Source: Pseudomonadota bacterium
GTDB lineage: Bacteria > Pseudomonadota > Alphaproteobacteria > Rhizobiales > Aestuariivirgaceae
NCBI GenBank assembly: GCA_016522385.1
Contig: JAEKFU010000406.1
Coordinates: 1-9,050, forward strand
Reading direction: 5' to 3'
DNA length: 9,050 nucleotides
Part shown: one piece after another, positions 7,874-9,050 of the stretch
Position numbering within the stretch: the stretch's first letter is position 1
Layout of the letters: each line of letters begins with the position of its first letter
Translations under genes and position numbers: made by a program
Notes under the pieces: model-generated
The model's input: only the letters and a program-made list of their open reading frames with translations
The model's database searches: none
Told to the model about the DNA's origin: nothing

Positions 7874-8311
7874 TTACATTTCAAGCCAGATCGCCACCGG
7901 TCCGTCATTGGTGAGCGTGACTTTCATGTCGGCGCCAAACCGCCCGGTCTGCACGTCTAAGCCCTCACTCGCCAGTGCCTGGCAGAAATGATCGTATAGC
8001 TGCTCACCAAGCTCGGGTGGCGCGGCCTGCGAAAAACCCGGGCGGTTGCCGCGCGCCGTATCGGCCGCCAACGTAAACTGGCTGACCACCAGCGCTGCGC
8101 CGCCGACATCTGTCACCGACCGGTTCATCTTGCCGGCCTCATCACGGAAGATGCGCAAGGCCGCGACCTTGCGTGCCAGCTGGCTTGCATTGGCCTGTGT
8201 ATCGTTCTGCATCGCGCAGACAAGGATCATTAAACCGTCGGCGATCTCACCAACATTCACGCTGTCGATCTCGACATGTGCGGCGCTCACCCGCTGGATC
8301 AGGCAGCGCAT
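7874..8311 (-). CDS. dtd: D-aminoacyl-tRNA deacylase
   Basis: This housekeeping enzyme removes D-amino acids (and wrongly attached glycine) from tRNA in the cytoplasm as a homodimer, keeping D-residues out of protein. At 145 residues it has exactly the usual length, and starts MRCLIQRVSAAHVEID as expected. The first signature, SQFTL, is at 77-81 with T80 at its usual place, followed by GNRPGF at 88-93. The second signature carries the Gly-cisPro pair and is NDGPVA at 135-140; most homologues have Thr where A140 stands. ATG 8311 follows the stop of the aldo/keto reductase gene with no base between (TAG-ATG), so translation is probably coupled; no strong ribosome binding site is seen inside the upstream gene. 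It has no evident link to the transport and amidase operons. Confidence 0.96.
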   Translation of the reverse strand: MRCLIQRVSAAHVEIDSVNVGEIADGLMILVCAMQNDTQANASQLARKVAALRIFRDEAGKMNRSVTDVGGAALVVSQFTLAADTARGNRPGFSQAAPPELGEQLYDHFCQALASEGLDVQTGRFGADMKVTLTNDGPVAIWLEM

Positions 8312-9050
8312 CTAGGCATCCCAGTCCGGCGAAAAGTCGAAATCGCAAATCCGTAGATTGCGTTGCCTGAGTTCGCTGATCGCCGACATATCTGCCGCAT
8401 CAAGCTCGAAATCGAACACATCCAGGTTCTCCGCAATCCGTGCCGGCGTTTTCGACCGCGGGATAGCCGCCACGCCATCCTGCTGGACATGCCAGCGAAG
8501 GACGACCTGGGCTGTTGTACGGTCGTGTTTTGCGGCCGCATTGCGCACTACCTCGTTATCGAACAAATCGCCACCACGGCACAGCGGACAGTAGGAGACC
8601 ACCGCAGCACCAAGGCGCCGGCAGGCAGCGATAACCTTGTCTTGGTTGAGATAGGGATGATATTCCACCTGGTTGCACACCAGCGGATGCGACGACAAGC
8701 GCATCGCCTCTTCGAGCAGCCGCACCGGAAAATTCGAGACACCGATGTGCCGGGCAAGACCCCGGTCGCGAACCTCGTTGAGCGCCTTGATCGAACGGGC
8801 CAGCGGGATTGACTTTGACGGCCAGTGGATCAGCAACAGATCGACGGTATCGACGCCGAGCCGTTTCACGCTTGATTCTGCCGAACGCTGCAGATCACCG
8901 TCATCGATGTCAGTGTACCAGACCTTGGTCGTCAGGAAGACGTCATCACGGGAGACGCCTGAAGCGCGCAATCCTGCCCCGACCGCGGCTTCGTTGTCAT
9001 ACATCGTCGCTGTATCGATATGCCGGTAGCCGCAGTCGAGTGCTTGGGTC
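8312..9050 (-). CDS. Aldo/keto reductase, DkgB-like, N-terminus cut by window edge
   Basis: This is an NADPH-dependent cytoplasmic reductase of the aldo/keto reductase superfamily, reducing aldehydes or ketones. The frame is open to the right edge, so 245 residues plus stop are visible and roughly 25-35 N-terminal residues are missing. ATG 9004 is an internal Met, not the start, because the family motif GYRHIDTATMYDNE spans it. The catalytic tetrad is complete: Asp (codon 9014-9016), Tyr (8999-9001), Lys in FLTTKVW (8924-8926) and His in LLLIHWPSKS (8825-8827). The cofactor-binding end is present (AAIPRSKTPARIAENLDVFD), and the C-terminus, SELRQRNLRICDFDFSPDWD, resembles the 2,5-diketo-gluconate reductase B type. 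The stop codon directly abuts the dtd start. Physiological substrate is unknown; detoxification of reactive carbonyls is as likely as sugar metabolism. Confidence 0.93.
   Translation of the reverse strand, partial: TQALDCGYRHIDTATMYDNEAAVGAGLRASGVSRDDVFLTTKVWYTDIDDGDLQRSAESSVKRLGVDTVDLLLIHWPSKSIPLARSIKALNEVRDRGLARHIGVSNFPVRLLEEAMRLSSHPLVCNQVEYHPYLNQDKVIAACRRLGAAVVSYCPLCRGGDLFDNEVVRNAAAKHDRTTAQVVLRWHVQQDGVAAIPRSKTPARIAENLDVFDFELDAADMSAISELRQRNLRICDFDFSPDWDA

Noticed and set aside
8363..8812. Rightward open frame of 149 codons
   Set aside because: It is antisense to the aldo/keto reductase, whose complete catalytic tetrad shows the leftward frame is the true one.
8312..9004. Aldo/keto reductase read as a complete 230-residue protein from ATG 9004
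   Set aside because: Codons upstream of 9004 encode ALDCGYRHIDTAT, the conserved N-terminal motif with the catalytic Asp, so the gene continues past the window edge.

Overview
The window reads as a moderately GC-rich alphaproteobacterial chromosome, with a rhizobial-type (Hyphomicrobiales) look. This rests on protein style, on the tripartite tricarboxylate transporter (TTT) system, which is abundant in alpha- and betaproteobacteria, and on the tight operons. No RNA gene, insertion sequence, phage gene, CRISPR array or origin was seen. Almost all of the DNA is coding, with nine genes.

Layout. Bases 1-87 hold no gene I can support. Two genes run leftward: an Ntn-hydrolase of the gamma-glutamyltranspeptidase (GGT) fold (991-2586), then an NAD(P)-binding beta-hydroxyacid dehydrogenase-like protein with a DUF1932-type C-terminus (88-972). 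A 188-base divergent regulatory region (2587-2774) separates them from a rightward operon: tctC (periplasmic binding protein), tctB and tctA (membrane subunits), an aspartate-dehydrogenase-like protein, and a nitrilase-superfamily amidase (ending at 7759). After a 114-base convergent gap comes a leftward pair that looks unrelated: an aldo/keto reductase, cut by the right edge, followed with no gap by dtd (D-aminoacyl-tRNA deacylase).

How the genes may work together. The two divergent operons supply an uptake system for a small carboxylate, two different amide-bond hydrolases (GGT-fold and nitrilase-fold) and two NAD(P)-dependent oxidoreductases. This looks like a self-contained route for importing and breaking down an amide- or amine-bearing organic acid, releasing ammonium and a central carboxylic acid. 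The substrate cannot be read from sequence. The GGT-like enzyme lacks the residues that grip a gamma-glutamyl group. The aspartate-dehydrogenase-like enzyme has Gln where the family has its catalytic His. Both therefore probably act on something other than the textbook substrate, which makes the locus a candidate for an undescribed catabolic pathway. No regulator gene lies in the window.
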